Shown here: piece after piece, positions 1 to 8,310 of the stretch
Layout of the letters: each line of letters begins with the position of its first letter
How positions within the stretch are numbered: the first letter of the stretch is position 1
Assembly: GCA_002427045.1 (NCBI GenBank)
Contig: DIPO01000073.1
Location: 44,610-63,127 of the forward strand
DNA: 18,518 nucleotides
Direction: 5' to 3'
Source: Firmicutes bacterium UBA5486
GTDB lineage: Bacteria; Bacillota; UBA4882; UBA10575
Program-made: the position numbers and the translations under genes
The notes under the pieces: generated by a model
Databases searched by the model: none
The model's input: the letters and a program-made list of their open reading frames with translations, nothing else
What the model was told of the DNA's origin: nothing

Positions 1-37
1 GGACAGAAAAAATCAATGACAACACAAAAAGCCCTAT

Positions 38-67
38 GAACAAATAACTCAATTTTGGAACAAATAA
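38..67. repeat. Short direct repeat upstream of tamB
   Basis: The 10-mer GAACAAATAA occurs at 38-47 and again at 58-67, so the copies begin exactly 20 bases apart, about two helical turns. This lies in the AT-rich region before the tamB-like gene. Such spacing could suit a dimeric regulator, but the sequence is A-rich and chance is a fair explanation. I see no convincing promoter or other feature in bases 1-164. Confidence 0.25.
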
Positions 68-164
68 AGACCATGGAACGTTAAAATTATTATAACTTTA
101 ATTAGTAGTATTTCGATACATACGCCTGTTTGATTATGGAATTAAAACAGCTATGAATTACCTT

Positions 165-174
165 AAAAGGAGGG
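165..174 (+). promoter_or_regulatory. Ribosome binding site that decides the tamB start
   Basis: AAAAGGAGGG is a near-perfect Shine-Dalgarno sequence placed 8 bases before an in-frame TTG at 183. The upstream in-frame ATG at 153 has no comparable site before it and would place this Shine-Dalgarno inside the coding region, so TTG 183 is the better start. Confidence 0.7.
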
Positions 175-182
175 AACAGGGT

Positions 183-3100
183 TTGCAATTAAACAGGGAA
201 AAAATCCAGTTCCTTCTTATTATATTTTTATCTTTATTGATGATCATCTTACTGTTAGTGGGGGGAATATTCCGTTACACCTCACTTGCAGATCGATTAA
301 CAAAGACTCTGGAAAAAGAATTAGCCAGGCAGCTCTCTATTCAAGTAAAGATCGGCGGGCTAGGGCTTTCTATGGTATCACCGGAGATCTATGATGCGGA
401 GCTTCGAACCCTAGAGGGAGAACCATTGTTGGATGCAGAAACGATTCGGATTAGTATTGATTGGTTTAGCTTGCTCTGGCACCGTTCAGTGGTAAATTCA
501 ATACGTCATATTGAGACAACCAATTCAACAGTCTGGATTAGCCAGGATGAACAGGGAGAACTAAATATCCGTTCTCTTATTCCAAAGGCTAATCTTTCAG
601 AAACGGGAAAGAAGAAGGAAGTACCGCGGCTAACGATTAAACTAAAAAATTCTGCTCTGAAGATAGAACTTAATGAAGATAAATGGGCTTGGGGAGATTA
701 CCGTCAAATTGATGGTATGGTTGATCTTCGAGCTTATCCATTGATTCAAGGATCAGCTACTGCTACCAGTATTATTGATCCAGGTGCCGAGGCGAGGGTG
801 GAAGTAAGATACTCTGTTACAGAGCAAAGAGGAGAATTTGATATTTATGCAAAGAAGGCAACAGCTTCGGTTTGGGGAGTAAAAGTCTTGAAATTATTGG
901 GTTATGATCATGAGTTTAAGGTTGAAGAAGGTAAGCTTGATGGCAATCTGCATTTTGTAATTGATGAGAAGCGTTTAAAGTTAGATTCCACCCGACTAGT
1001 ATTTGCTGATTCGCAATGGAAAGTAACCAGATTACCTTATCCGGTAGAGGATTTAGATACAGACCTTACAATTGCTCACCAAGGGATTGAGTTCCGGAGT
1101 TTTAAAGGGAAATATAATCAGAGCCGGATCAGTCTTAAGGGACAGATCTTGACGGAACCTGCTGCTCTTGCTCTGGATTTATATGCTGCTTCTGTAAATT
1201 TAGAGGATTGGCGAAGTTTATTTCCGAGTTTAGAAGAATGGAAGGTATCAGGAACTGCTGATTTATCCTTAAAAATTGATGGGAGACTGCGGGATCCTCG
1301 TTTTCAGGGAGAGGTTAGGATTGATGGGGGGAGTCTGACCATACCCGAGTCTCAGTTTAATCTGGATGGGCTTCGCCTTCTGGCGAAGGTCTCCGGGGAT
1401 GATCTGAATTTTTCATACATGGAAGGGAAATTGGATGGAGCTCCTTTCTTTCTGAAAGGAACGATCGCTGAATTTAAAGATCCTAAGTTTAATCTTGATC
1501 TTAATTTCAGCAGTTTTAATCCCGGAAAGATTCTACCGCCTAGTTTTCCAATCCAGGGAGGACAGTTAGATGGAAACCTCAAGATTACCGGGAAATTTAC
1601 CTCGCTGGTGCTTAATGGTGTATTATCTACTAAGAGTATTAAATGGAGCGGAGAGGATTTCCGGGATGTTGAAGTGGCCGGGGAATACCGGTGGTATACT
1701 GATCATCTTAGAATCAACAAACTAAAATTTAAAGCTTTAGAGAGTGAGGTTAAGGCTTCAGGGGAAGTAATCAATTTAACCTCTGTTCCTATTGTTAAAG
1801 GAGAAGCTACTGCGGAGGGTATTGATTTAAAACAAATTCCTCGGGAACTATTGGAGACAAATAAAATCCCGATGCTTAAGGGCAATGCTGATTTGAAGAT
1901 GAGTTTTCAGGGGCCATTTTCGGATTTAATAGGCCGGGGAGAACTGGAGATTACTAACGGGTGGATTGATCGCTTAAATTACGATAATTTACATCTCTAT
2001 TTCTCTTGTAATCAGGAAAGAATTAATTCCCGGGCTTTTTTGAGTAAAAACGAGGGTAAAGCGATCTTTACGGGGTGGCTGGAACCCAAAACCGGGAAAT
2101 ATCAAGGCGACTTCTTACTAAGAAAGATGGATTTTGATTCATCATTATTAACCGGAGATTTAACGGCAATAGGTGGTCTTTTTAATGGATCCTTTACTTT
2201 AAAGGGGATTTTAGGATCTTTGGATTCCTTAGCTGGCCGCGGTTGGCTAGAGGTTAATAATTTACACTATGGTGATAAATATTTTGGTGTTTTAAAGCTG
2301 CAGGGGGAGGCTAATTCCGGTCAAATTCAATTAAATGATTCTTTCTTAATAACAAAAGCAGGCCAACTTCAGGTTACAGGAGAGGTCAATTGTGGGGACA
2401 AGCCTTCTTATGATTTACGGGTTAATGGTGATAAAATTTTACTCCAAGATATTTTGGCGTTTGTACCTAAAAAACTTGATTTGGAGGCGGATGGCCTAGC
2501 AGACTTAAATCTGAGAATTACAGGATGGAAGAAACCTTTGATTCATGGAGAGATTGTAATCAATAGCCTGAGATTTAATGATTATGATCTAGGTCGGGGG
2601 GAGGCTCGCCTTTGCTGGGAAGAGGGGAGTATATTTCTGGAGGAGGTAACTTTTACTCAGGCTGCCAGTTGGTGCCGGGGAAAAGGTTCTATAAATCAAA
2701 AGCAAGGCCTGGATATTCAAGTAGAGACTGAGAATTTCCCTTTATCTTCTCTAAGGGGGTTGTTAGGAAGATATATTAATAATCCAGAAAACCTAAGTAA
2801 AATATCGGGTAGTTTAAGTGGGAATGGACGGCTCCTGGGTACCTTAAATGCACCGGTATTTAAAGGAAAGCTTACTATTATTGAACCTAAAGTAGCTGGT
2901 TATAAACTGGACAAGATCGAAGGAAATTTGAGCTGGAAAGATAAAGATATATTCGTAGATGAGATGGTTCTAAACCGGGCAGAAGAAGAGTTTATAGTTT
3001 ACGGAACAGTCAAACTTAATGCGGCGAGCCCTTATTTAGACTTGGGCCTAAAAATAGAGGATGCTAGTCTCGCGGAAATCTTGATATTAATGGGCCGTTC

Positions 3101-4931
3101 ACCCAAAACCCGTATTGATGGAAAGGTTTCTGGATATTTACGAGTCTTGGGTCAATTGGATGAGCCACTCATTAGACTAATCGCCCAATTTAAGGATGGA
3201 GAAATTAATGGTTTTACCCCTTTAAATGGAGAATTAGATTTACAGCTTAGAGATTCTACAATTACTGTAAATCGTTTAATTATTGATGATTTAGAGGGCG
3301 AATTAGTCGCGACTGCTGTGTATACTCCAGGAACTGAGATTAAACTTGCTGTTGATACAGAAGACTTTTCCGTGATACCGTTCCTTGGTTTAATTGGAGG
3401 CAATTTACCGAAAGAGGGCCAAGTTGATCTTCATTTAAATCTGGATACTACAGTTGAAGGAATGGAAGGGGAGTTTAATGCATTAATAAAGGATACGACC
3501 TGGGGTAATTTTAAATTATCTCCCTTATATCTTTCAGGTCAGCTCCGAGATGACTTATTATTAATAGATGGTGAAGATCTAGGGAAAAACCGATTATATG
3601 TTCAGGGAAAGCTTCCTTTGAACCCGGAATGGTTTGGTTCTCTTGAATTGCCTACGACCTGGCCACACCATGGTAGCCAAATTGATCTGGGGATTGGCGC
3701 TGAAAAAGTGGAGGCAGTTTCCATCAACCCATTTTTTTCTAAACCGCTAGTAAAAGCGGGAACTATTGATGGGCTGATTTCGTTAAATGGAAACTGGGAC
3801 CATCCTTATTTAGTTGGGATCTTGAATATCAAAGGCGGGAGAGGATTAATTCCTGCGGTACCGGAAGAATTAAGAGATGTTAATGGTGGTCTCTACTTTT
3901 CGAATAGAGGAGTAGAGATCAGAGGATTGAATAATAAAGAAGGAGGATATTTAGAGGGACGTTGTGGCAGTGGACGTTTTCGCTTAGGCGGAAGTATTCT
4001 CTCTAATGGACTTGAACCTAAAGAATTCAGATTGCATTTAAAAGGAGATAATTTGTATTTAAGTCAGTCTTTCTATGATGGTTTGCTCAGCGGGGAAATT
4101 GATTTAACCGGACCAATTGAGGATGCTGTTCTTAGTGGACAGGCAGTAATAAAAAAGGCCAGGATTGGGGTACCTTCTTCTTCCGGAGGAACTTTGCCTT
4201 TTGATTTAAATATGGATCTTAATCTTCGAGCGGCTAATGATGTATATTTCCGGATGTATGGAATGGCTTACGTTCCATTTACCGGGAGGTTACATGTAGG
4301 AGGTTCCCTTAGTAAACCAGAATTAACCGGAGAGTTTAACTCGTCTCGTGGTTGGGTGAATTTTATGGGGGATACTTTCCGGATTAAACATTTAAAGGCG
4401 GAATTTCGCCCTGATTACAAAATCTTCCCTTATCTGGAGCTTGAAGCAAGCCGCTTTTTGGCAGGAGCAGAGGTAACTCTTACTACTCAAGGTTGGTCTG
4501 GAGAGTATGAAAATTTAGTTATTAATCCAAGTTCTAATCCGCCAATGAGTAAAGAAGAGATTCTAAAGCTTTTAAATTGGCCGGAGAAGATCAACGAGTT
4601 TGGGGTTGTTACGGTAGGAAACTTGTTCCAAGAGAATATCAATATGGTGGGAGATCTCTTTATTGGCCGTTTTCTTGACCAGTTCCGAGGGATTGTGCCG
4701 ATTGATTTTCTTACTCTGGAGCAAGATCGGGAAGAAGGTACATTCTGGATGAATGTGGGGAAATCATTGAGTGAAGATTTATACCTTTCCTATAGCCGGA
4801 GCCTGACGCCTTTAGAAATCGAACAATTATGGACATTGGAATGGAGATTAGCACCTAATATATCTTTGCTTGGTGATTATTCTGCAAATGATGGTTTACG
4901 ATGGCAATTACAGTATAACCTGCGTTTTTAG
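183..4931 (+). CDS. tamB: TamB-like translocation/assembly module protein (DUF490, AsmA-like)
   Basis: This 1582-residue protein is inner-membrane anchored and spans the periplasm. The N-terminus has a few charged residues and then one hydrophobic segment (LIIFLSLLMIILLLVGG). It is followed by about 1,500 residues of amphipathic beta-strand repeats typical of the AsmA/TamB/YhdP bridge superfamily. The C-terminal ~330 residues match the TamB (DUF490) domain: a glycine-rich stretch (FTGRLHVGGSLSKPELTGEF), then a proline-rich PSSNPPMSKEEI segment, ending in a beta-strand with terminal Phe. E. coli TamB has about 1,260 residues, so this one is long. Family members act with TamA/BamA in barrel assembly and probably carry lipids to the outer membrane. 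No tamA lies here but bamA is next, so BamA is the likely partner. I chose TTG 183 over ATG 153 because of the ribosome binding site. Family assignment is firm; exact function is inferred. Confidence 0.88.
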   Translation: MQLNREKIQFLLIIFLSLLMIILLLVGGIFRYTSLADRLTKTLEKELARQLSIQVKIGGLGLSMVSPEIYDAELRTLEGEPLLDAETIRISIDWFSLLWHRSVVNSIRHIETTNSTVWISQDEQGELNIRSLIPKANLSETGKKKEVPRLTIKLKNSALKIELNEDKWAWGDYRQIDGMVDLRAYPLIQGSATATSIIDPGAEARVEVRYSVTEQRGEFDIYAKKATASVWGVKVLKLLGYDHEFKVEEGKLDGNLHFVIDEKRLKLDSTRLVFADSQWKVTRLPYPVEDLDTDLTIAHQGIEFRSFKGKYNQSRISLKGQILTEPAALALDLYAASVNLEDWRSLFPSLEEWKVSGTADLSLKIDGRLRDPRFQGEVRIDGGSLTIPESQFNLDGLRLLAKVSGDDLNFSYMEGKLDGAPFFLKGTIAEFKDPKFNLDLNFSSFNPGKILPPSFPIQGGQLDGNLKITGKFTSLVLNGVLSTKSIKWSGEDFRDVEVAGEYRWYTDHLRINKLKFKALESEVKASGEVINLTSVPIVKGEATAEGIDLKQIPRELLETNKIPMLKGNADLKMSFQGPFSDLIGRGELEITNGWIDRLNYDNLHLYFSCNQERINSRAFLSKNEGKAIFTGWLEPKTGKYQGDFLLRKMDFDSSLLTGDLTAIGGLFNGSFTLKGILGSLDSLAGRGWLEVNNLHYGDKYFGVLKLQGEANSGQIQLNDSFLITKAGQLQVTGEVNCGDKPSYDLRVNGDKILLQDILAFVPKKLDLEADGLADLNLRITGWKKPLIHGEIVINSLRFNDYDLGRGEARLCWEEGSIFLEEVTFTQAASWCRGKGSINQKQGLDIQVETENFPLSSLRGLLGRYINNPENLSKISGSLSGNGRLLGTLNAPVFKGKLTIIEPKVAGYKLDKIEGNLSWKDKDIFVDEMVLNRAEEEFIVYGTVKLNAASPYLDLGLKIEDASLAEILILMGRSPKTRIDGKVSGYLRVLGQLDEPLIRLIAQFKDGEINGFTPLNGELDLQLRDSTITVNRLIIDDLEGELVATAVYTPGTEIKLAVDTEDFSVIPFLGLIGGNLPKEGQVDLHLNLDTTVEGMEGEFNALIKDTTWGNFKLSPLYLSGQLRDDLLLIDGEDLGKNRLYVQGKLPLNPEWFGSLELPTTWPHHGSQIDLGIGAEKVEAVSINPFFSKPLVKAGTIDGLISLNGNWDHPYLVGILNIKGGRGLIPAVPEELRDVNGGLYFSNRGVEIRGLNNKEGGYLEGRCGSGRFRLGGSILSNGLEPKEFRLHLKGDNLYLSQSFYDGLLSGEIDLTGPIEDAVLSGQAVIKKARIGVPSSSGGTLPFDLNMDLNLRAANDVYFRMYGMAYVPFTGRLHVGGSLSKPELTGEFNSSRGWVNFMGDTFRIKHLKAEFRPDYKIFPYLELEASRFLAGAEVTLTTQGWSGEYENLVINPSSNPPMSKEEILKLLNWPEKINEFGVVTVGNLFQENINMVGDLFIGRFLDQFRGIVPIDFLTLEQDREEGTFWMNVGKSLSEDLYLSYSRSLTPLEIEQLWTLEWRLAPNISLLGDYSANDGLRWQLQYNLRF

Positions 4932-5020
4932 TAACTTGAGGAATTGCATGTTTACCTTGGAAATGCTTTGAAGAGTGTCGATTCATCTGCCTTTGATTGG
5001 CATTACTACGTAATACTGTC

Positions 5021-5107
5021 GGTAAGCGGCATGAACGACTTGCTTGTCGACTCACCCGGTTTTGATTTAATCATTTCGTGGTGTTAAGGTAACCGGCATG
5101 AGCGACT
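5021..5107. repeat. Pair of 20-base direct repeats
   Basis: GGTAAGCGGCATGAACGACT at 5021-5040 and GGTAACCGGCATGAGCGACT at 5088-5107 match at 18 of 20 positions, with 67 bases between their starts. Sequence outside the 20-mers does not obviously match. They may be binding sites for a regulator or remnants of a repeat element. The GARCGAC core vaguely recalls the heptad repeat near mtaB, but I cannot show a relation. Confidence 0.6.
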
Positions 5108-5179
5108 ATTTCAAACTTTTATATAACATTTTCCTCCAGATTTACCGTAAAACTTTATTTTATAGGAGAAGGGAAAGGG

Positions 5180-5236
5180 ATGCTTCATAACGAATTTGTT
5201 ATAGGTGTAATCTTACGAACGCATCTACGGTCCTAA
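5180..5236 (+). CDS. Possible 18-residue leader peptide before bamA
   Basis: An ATG at 5180 opens an ORF of 18 codons (MLHNEFVIGVILRTHLRS) ending in TAA at 5234-5236. It is preceded by AGGAGAAGGGAAAGGG, a plausible ribosome binding site. Its stop lies only a few bases before the GGAGG of bamA, so its translation could couple to or control bamA initiation. No family is recognised, and a chance ORF of this length is quite possible. Confidence 0.25.
   Translation: MLHNEFVIGVILRTHLRS
5187..5202. promoter_or_regulatory. Imperfect dyad, possible operator, upstream of bamA
   Basis: ATAACGAATTTGTTAT is an inverted repeat with perfect 5-base arms (ATAAC/GTTAT) and an AT-rich centre; 14 of 16 positions are symmetric. 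It lies 52 bases before the bamA start and inside the possible leader ORF. The size suits a helix-turn-helix dimer site, but no promoter is clearly seen beside it. Confidence 0.25.
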
Positions 5237-5253
5237 AAAAGGAGGCTAATCTG

Positions 5254-7059
5254 GTGATAAAGATAATTAAATCTACATTTTTTATAATATTGACATTTAT
5301 ACTTTTAATGGTATGTACTTGGCCTGTGGCTGCAGTAGAAGATGTCGTTCTTTCTATAGAAGTTACTGGGAACCAGGAGATTAATGATGATCAGATTTTA
5401 CGGGCGATTACTAATATCCGTTTAGGTGAACCTCTGAACCAGGCATCGATTATCCAGGATCGGCAGGCGATAATGAATCTTGGATATTTTAGTATGATTG
5501 AACCTTATGTTGAAGAGTTCCTAGGCGGGGTTAAAGTGGTCTTTAAGGTAGTAGAGAATCCTACGATTAAAGGGTTTAAGGTTGAGGGTTTAGAACGGAT
5601 AAAACCAGATGAGGTTATTTCTTTTCTTACTCAGAAACCAGGGGAAGTTTTCAATTATATTAAAACCATGAATGACCTGGTTATGGCGCAACAATACTTT
5701 AATGAAAAAAAAGGACTGCTTATTCCGCCACTTCGTGGCGATGCCAGTGAAATGAATGGTTTAATGGAGATTGATGATCAGGGCCTGGTTACGCTGCATC
5801 TATATGAAGTCAGGTTAGGGAAGGTAATTTTTAAAGGTTTGGAAAAGACCCAGGAGTTTGTAGTAGCAAGGCAAATTTCTCTAAAAGAAGGGGAGGTTCT
5901 TGATTTTAATCAGTTACGGGAGGATGTTCAACAAATAGCTAGGTTACAATTATTTGATGATATTAATCCCCGGCTACAACCGACGGATAATCCCAAGCTT
6001 ATGGATGTAGTAATAGAGTTTAAAGAAGGAGAGAACCGTCTATTGTCTTTAGGTGTTACTTATACGCCAGTTGACAATCAGCTGTTAGGTAGTGTCGGTA
6101 TTGTTGACCCTAACCTAATGGGTTTGGGACAAAGCCTCTCTTTTAATATGGAACTTAATCCAAATAATGTTTTTAATTTAAACTTTGAATTTTACGAGCC
6201 TTGGCTGGATGAAAAAGAGACTTCTTTAGGTTTGAAACTCTTCTCCAATCATACGCTTTCCTTATCTGGGACAGAGAAGGTTGATGGAAAAGATCCCGAG
6301 AACGAGAATCAGTACACATACAAATATAATGAGAAACGAACGGGTTTAAATCTGACACTGGGCCGTCCTTTACAAAGAAACCTTAGAGTTGATACTTCCT
6401 TCCATATGGAGCGAGTTACAATCGATCCTAAAGAATGGATTCCTTTAAAGACTAACACTTACGAGCCAGATGCTGATAAAACTCTAGATTATCCTTCTAA
6501 TTTAAACCAATTTAAAGATGAATACTGGAACAATAGCCTGGGTCTTGGTTTGAGTTATAATAAACTTCTTTATACCAAAAACTACACTACAGGAGGGTAC
6601 TTGGCAAACTTAGGGTTTAACCTTCATGGCGGTATCTTTGGCGGAGATTATAATTATCAACACCTTTATGGTGAATTTAAACAGTTTTATTCGCCATTTA
6701 ATAATACAACCCTTGGTTATCGGATTAAGGGCGGAAAGATACTAGGTTCGCCGCCAGATTCCAGTAAACTTTATTTAGGGGGGGAATTATCCCTACGCGG
6801 GTATGATATTAGGCATGTTGAAGGTGACCAACAGGTACTAGCTAATGTAGAGTTAAGACAGAGGATTCCGAATACGGAAAATTTAGAAGCTGTTCTCTTC
6901 TATGACTTGGGAACTGTTGATTTTGATCGTTATTACCAAAGTTATGGAGTGGGTTTCCGCTATAATATTCCGTTATTGGGACAGTTACGTTTCGATTTTG
7001 CTTGGACTCCGGAGGGCGGTAAGCCTAAATTCAACTTCTTTTTTGGTGAGATGTTCTAG
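5254..7059 (+). CDS. bamA: BamA/Omp85 outer-membrane beta-barrel assembly protein
   Basis: BamA is the core of the complex that folds barrel proteins into the outer membrane. The 601-residue product begins with a signal peptide (hydrophobic run to about residue 27, WPVAA then VEDVV). Three POTRA domains follow, at about 30-97, 98-185 and 187-268, each opening with a beta-strand and carrying the pattern of a conserved Gly followed by a helix. The 16-strand barrel fills the remainder. It contains the family-defining loop-6 motif as SLRGYD near residue 514 and ends FFFGEMF, with the C-terminal aromatic residue used as an outer-membrane signal. E. coli BamA has five POTRAs and 810 residues, so this is a short form. 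The start is GTG 5254, with GGAGG at 5241-5245. Adjacent skp genes supply its substrates. BamA is preferred over TamA because of the tamB-skp-lpxD context. Confidence 0.92.
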   Translation: MIKIIKSTFFIILTFILLMVCTWPVAAVEDVVLSIEVTGNQEINDDQILRAITNIRLGEPLNQASIIQDRQAIMNLGYFSMIEPYVEEFLGGVKVVFKVVENPTIKGFKVEGLERIKPDEVISFLTQKPGEVFNYIKTMNDLVMAQQYFNEKKGLLIPPLRGDASEMNGLMEIDDQGLVTLHLYEVRLGKVIFKGLEKTQEFVVARQISLKEGEVLDFNQLREDVQQIARLQLFDDINPRLQPTDNPKLMDVVIEFKEGENRLLSLGVTYTPVDNQLLGSVGIVDPNLMGLGQSLSFNMELNPNNVFNLNFEFYEPWLDEKETSLGLKLFSNHTLSLSGTEKVDGKDPENENQYTYKYNEKRTGLNLTLGRPLQRNLRVDTSFHMERVTIDPKEWIPLKTNTYEPDADKTLDYPSNLNQFKDEYWNNSLGLGLSYNKLLYTKNYTTGGYLANLGFNLHGGIFGGDYNYQHLYGEFKQFYSPFNNTTLGYRIKGGKILGSPPDSSKLYLGGELSLRGYDIRHVEGDQQVLANVELRQRIPNTENLEAVLFYDLGTVDFDRYYQSYGVGFRYNIPLLGQLRFDFAWTPEGGKPKFNFFFGEMF

Positions 7060-7132
7060 AAACGATAAGCTACCAGCTGCCGTCTAGACACTTAGAATCT
7101 AAGGTTTAATTATTAAAAGGAGATGTTTTCTA

Positions 7133-7687
7133 ATGAATAACAAAATGACTAAATGGTTGATACCAACACTACTAATTTCAGTTCTAGCTTTGGTGATTTC
7201 AGGTTTAGTAGGAGCACAAAGTAAAAATAAATCCACAGTTGGCTATATTGATATGCAACGTTTGCAACAAGAGTTACCGCAATTTAGTGAACTGCAGGAT
7301 TTTTTAACTAGAAAAAATGCAGAGTTTAATCAATTTGGTAATTATCTGCAAACACAGCAAAATAACGAACTAATCCAATTAGAAAAAGATAAGAATGCAG
7401 AGATAAAAGGGAAATCAAATGAAGAAATAAAAGCTATTGAAGAAAAATACCAGCAAAAAGCGATAAAAATAGCAGAGGGTAACCAGAAAAAACTGGAAGA
7501 AGAAAACAACCGGCTTTCAAGGGAAGTGCAAGCTAAACATGAAGAGATCTTAGCTTCCATTAAAAAAGTTTTAGAGGAGATCGTGAAGAAGGAAGGCTAT
7601 TCAATAGTCCTGGAGAAAAGCGTTGTTTATTATGGTGGTGAGGATCTTACAGATAAAGTGATTGCTGATTTTAAATCTACTAAATAA
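7133..7687 (+). CDS. skp: Skp/OmpH-family periplasmic chaperone, first copy
   Basis: Skp trimers hold unfolded outer-membrane proteins in a coiled-coil cage on their way to BamA. This 184-residue protein has a signal peptide (hydrophobic residues about 8-28, ending LVGAQ) and then the family opening strand with GYIDMQRL. A long Lys/Glu/Gln-rich coiled coil covers about residues 60-145, and the closing strand is GYSIVLEKSVVYYGGEDLTD. The YYGG.DLT ending is a hallmark of OmpH-like proteins. The ribosome binding site AAAAGGAG precedes ATG 7133; an in-frame ATG four codons later is a minor alternative. It sits 73 bases after bamA and before a second copy, and is probably co-transcribed with both. 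Confidence 0.9.
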   Translation: MNNKMTKWLIPTLLISVLALVISGLVGAQSKNKSTVGYIDMQRLQQELPQFSELQDFLTRKNAEFNQFGNYLQTQQNNELIQLEKDKNAEIKGKSNEEIKAIEEKYQQKAIKIAEGNQKKLEEENNRLSREVQAKHEEILASIKKVLEEIVKKEGYSIVLEKSVVYYGGEDLTDKVIADFKSTK

Positions 7688-7717
7688 AGTAAATTATGTT
7701 GTTAGAGGTATTATGCA

Positions 7718-7737
7718 ATTCCTTAAGATTAAGGAAT
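7718..7737 (+). repeat. Perfect hairpin between the two skp genes
   Basis: ATTCCTTA (7718-7725) and TAAGGAAT (7730-7737) are perfect inverted repeats around an AGAT loop. The hairpin stands immediately before the AAAGGGG ribosome binding site of the second skp copy. There is no T-run, so it is not an ordinary terminator. It could protect or process the mRNA or tune translation of the downstream gene. Confidence 0.55.
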
Positions 7738-7752
7738 AAAGGGGATATTTTG

Positions 7753-8310
7753 GTGAAAAACAGAAAACTAGTAATATTAATAGTATTAGCTCTGTTCTTA
7801 ATACTGGTTTCTATCTCCATTTATTTAAAACAAACAGCTACACTTCAATGCCAATATGCTTATATAAATACAAACAAACTAGTTCAGACTTATAAACAAT
7901 CAGTAGAATTTCAACAACTCTATCAAAAAACAGAGAAGGAATTTCAAGAATTTGGACGTTCTCTGCAAGAGCAGACTAAGAAAGCAGTCTCAGCTCTAGA
8001 AAAGGAAAAAGAGAAACAGAAGCAAGGAAAGAGCGCGGCAGAAAAGAGATTGCTTGATGAAGAATATGAAAAAAAGCTACAAAACCTTTATGGAGAAAAG
8101 CAGGTTGAGTTGAATAATAAAAAAACTAAATTATATGCTCGGCTTGAACAGAATCTTCTGGTAAAGATTAAAGAAGCAACTGCTAAGGTAGCTCAGGAAG
8201 AAGAGGTTCCTCTGGTTGTCGAGGAAGGAGCTATTTATTACGGGGGGATAGACCTCACAGAGCAGGTGCTGACCGTCCTTAAAAATGGCGGTGTACAGGG
8301 GAATGAATAA
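7753..8310 (+). CDS. skp: Skp/OmpH-family periplasmic chaperone, second copy
   Basis: This tandem paralogue of the preceding gene is 185 residues long from GTG 7753, almost the same as its neighbour. A single N-terminal hydrophobic segment (LVILIVLALFLILVSISIYL) acts as an uncleaved anchor or signal. It is followed by YAYINTNKLVQTYKQS in the position of the usual GYID strand, a Lys/Glu-rich coiled coil, and the closing VEEGAIYYGGIDLTEQ. An in-frame ATG at 7696 lacks a ribosome binding site and would make the intergenic hairpin coding. GTG 7753 has AAAGGGG at 7738-7744, so I use it. The signal region lacks an obvious Ala-X-Ala site, so this copy may stay tethered to the inner membrane while the first is released; that is inference. 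Confidence 0.85.
   Translation: MKNRKLVILIVLALFLILVSISIYLKQTATLQCQYAYINTNKLVQTYKQSVEFQQLYQKTEKEFQEFGRSLQEQTKKAVSALEKEKEKQKQGKSAAEKRLLDEEYEKKLQNLYGEKQVELNNKKTKLYARLEQNLLVKIKEATAKVAQEEEVPLVVEEGAIYYGGIDLTEQVLTVLKNGGVQGNE

Larger units (their letters stand above)
4932..5253. other. Long spacer between tamB and bamA (322 bases)
   Basis: This is the longest non-coding stretch in the window. It holds a near-identical 20-base direct repeat (5021-5040 and 5088-5107), an imperfect 16-base dyad (5187-5202), a possible 18-codon ORF (5180-5236) and the bamA ribosome binding site GGAGG at 5241-5245. I found no hairpin plus T-run that would end tamB transcription, and no convincing sigma-A promoter, although the AT-rich part around 5110-5165 could contain one. 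Its length and content suggest it controls bamA or carries a small repeat element. Confidence 0.6.
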
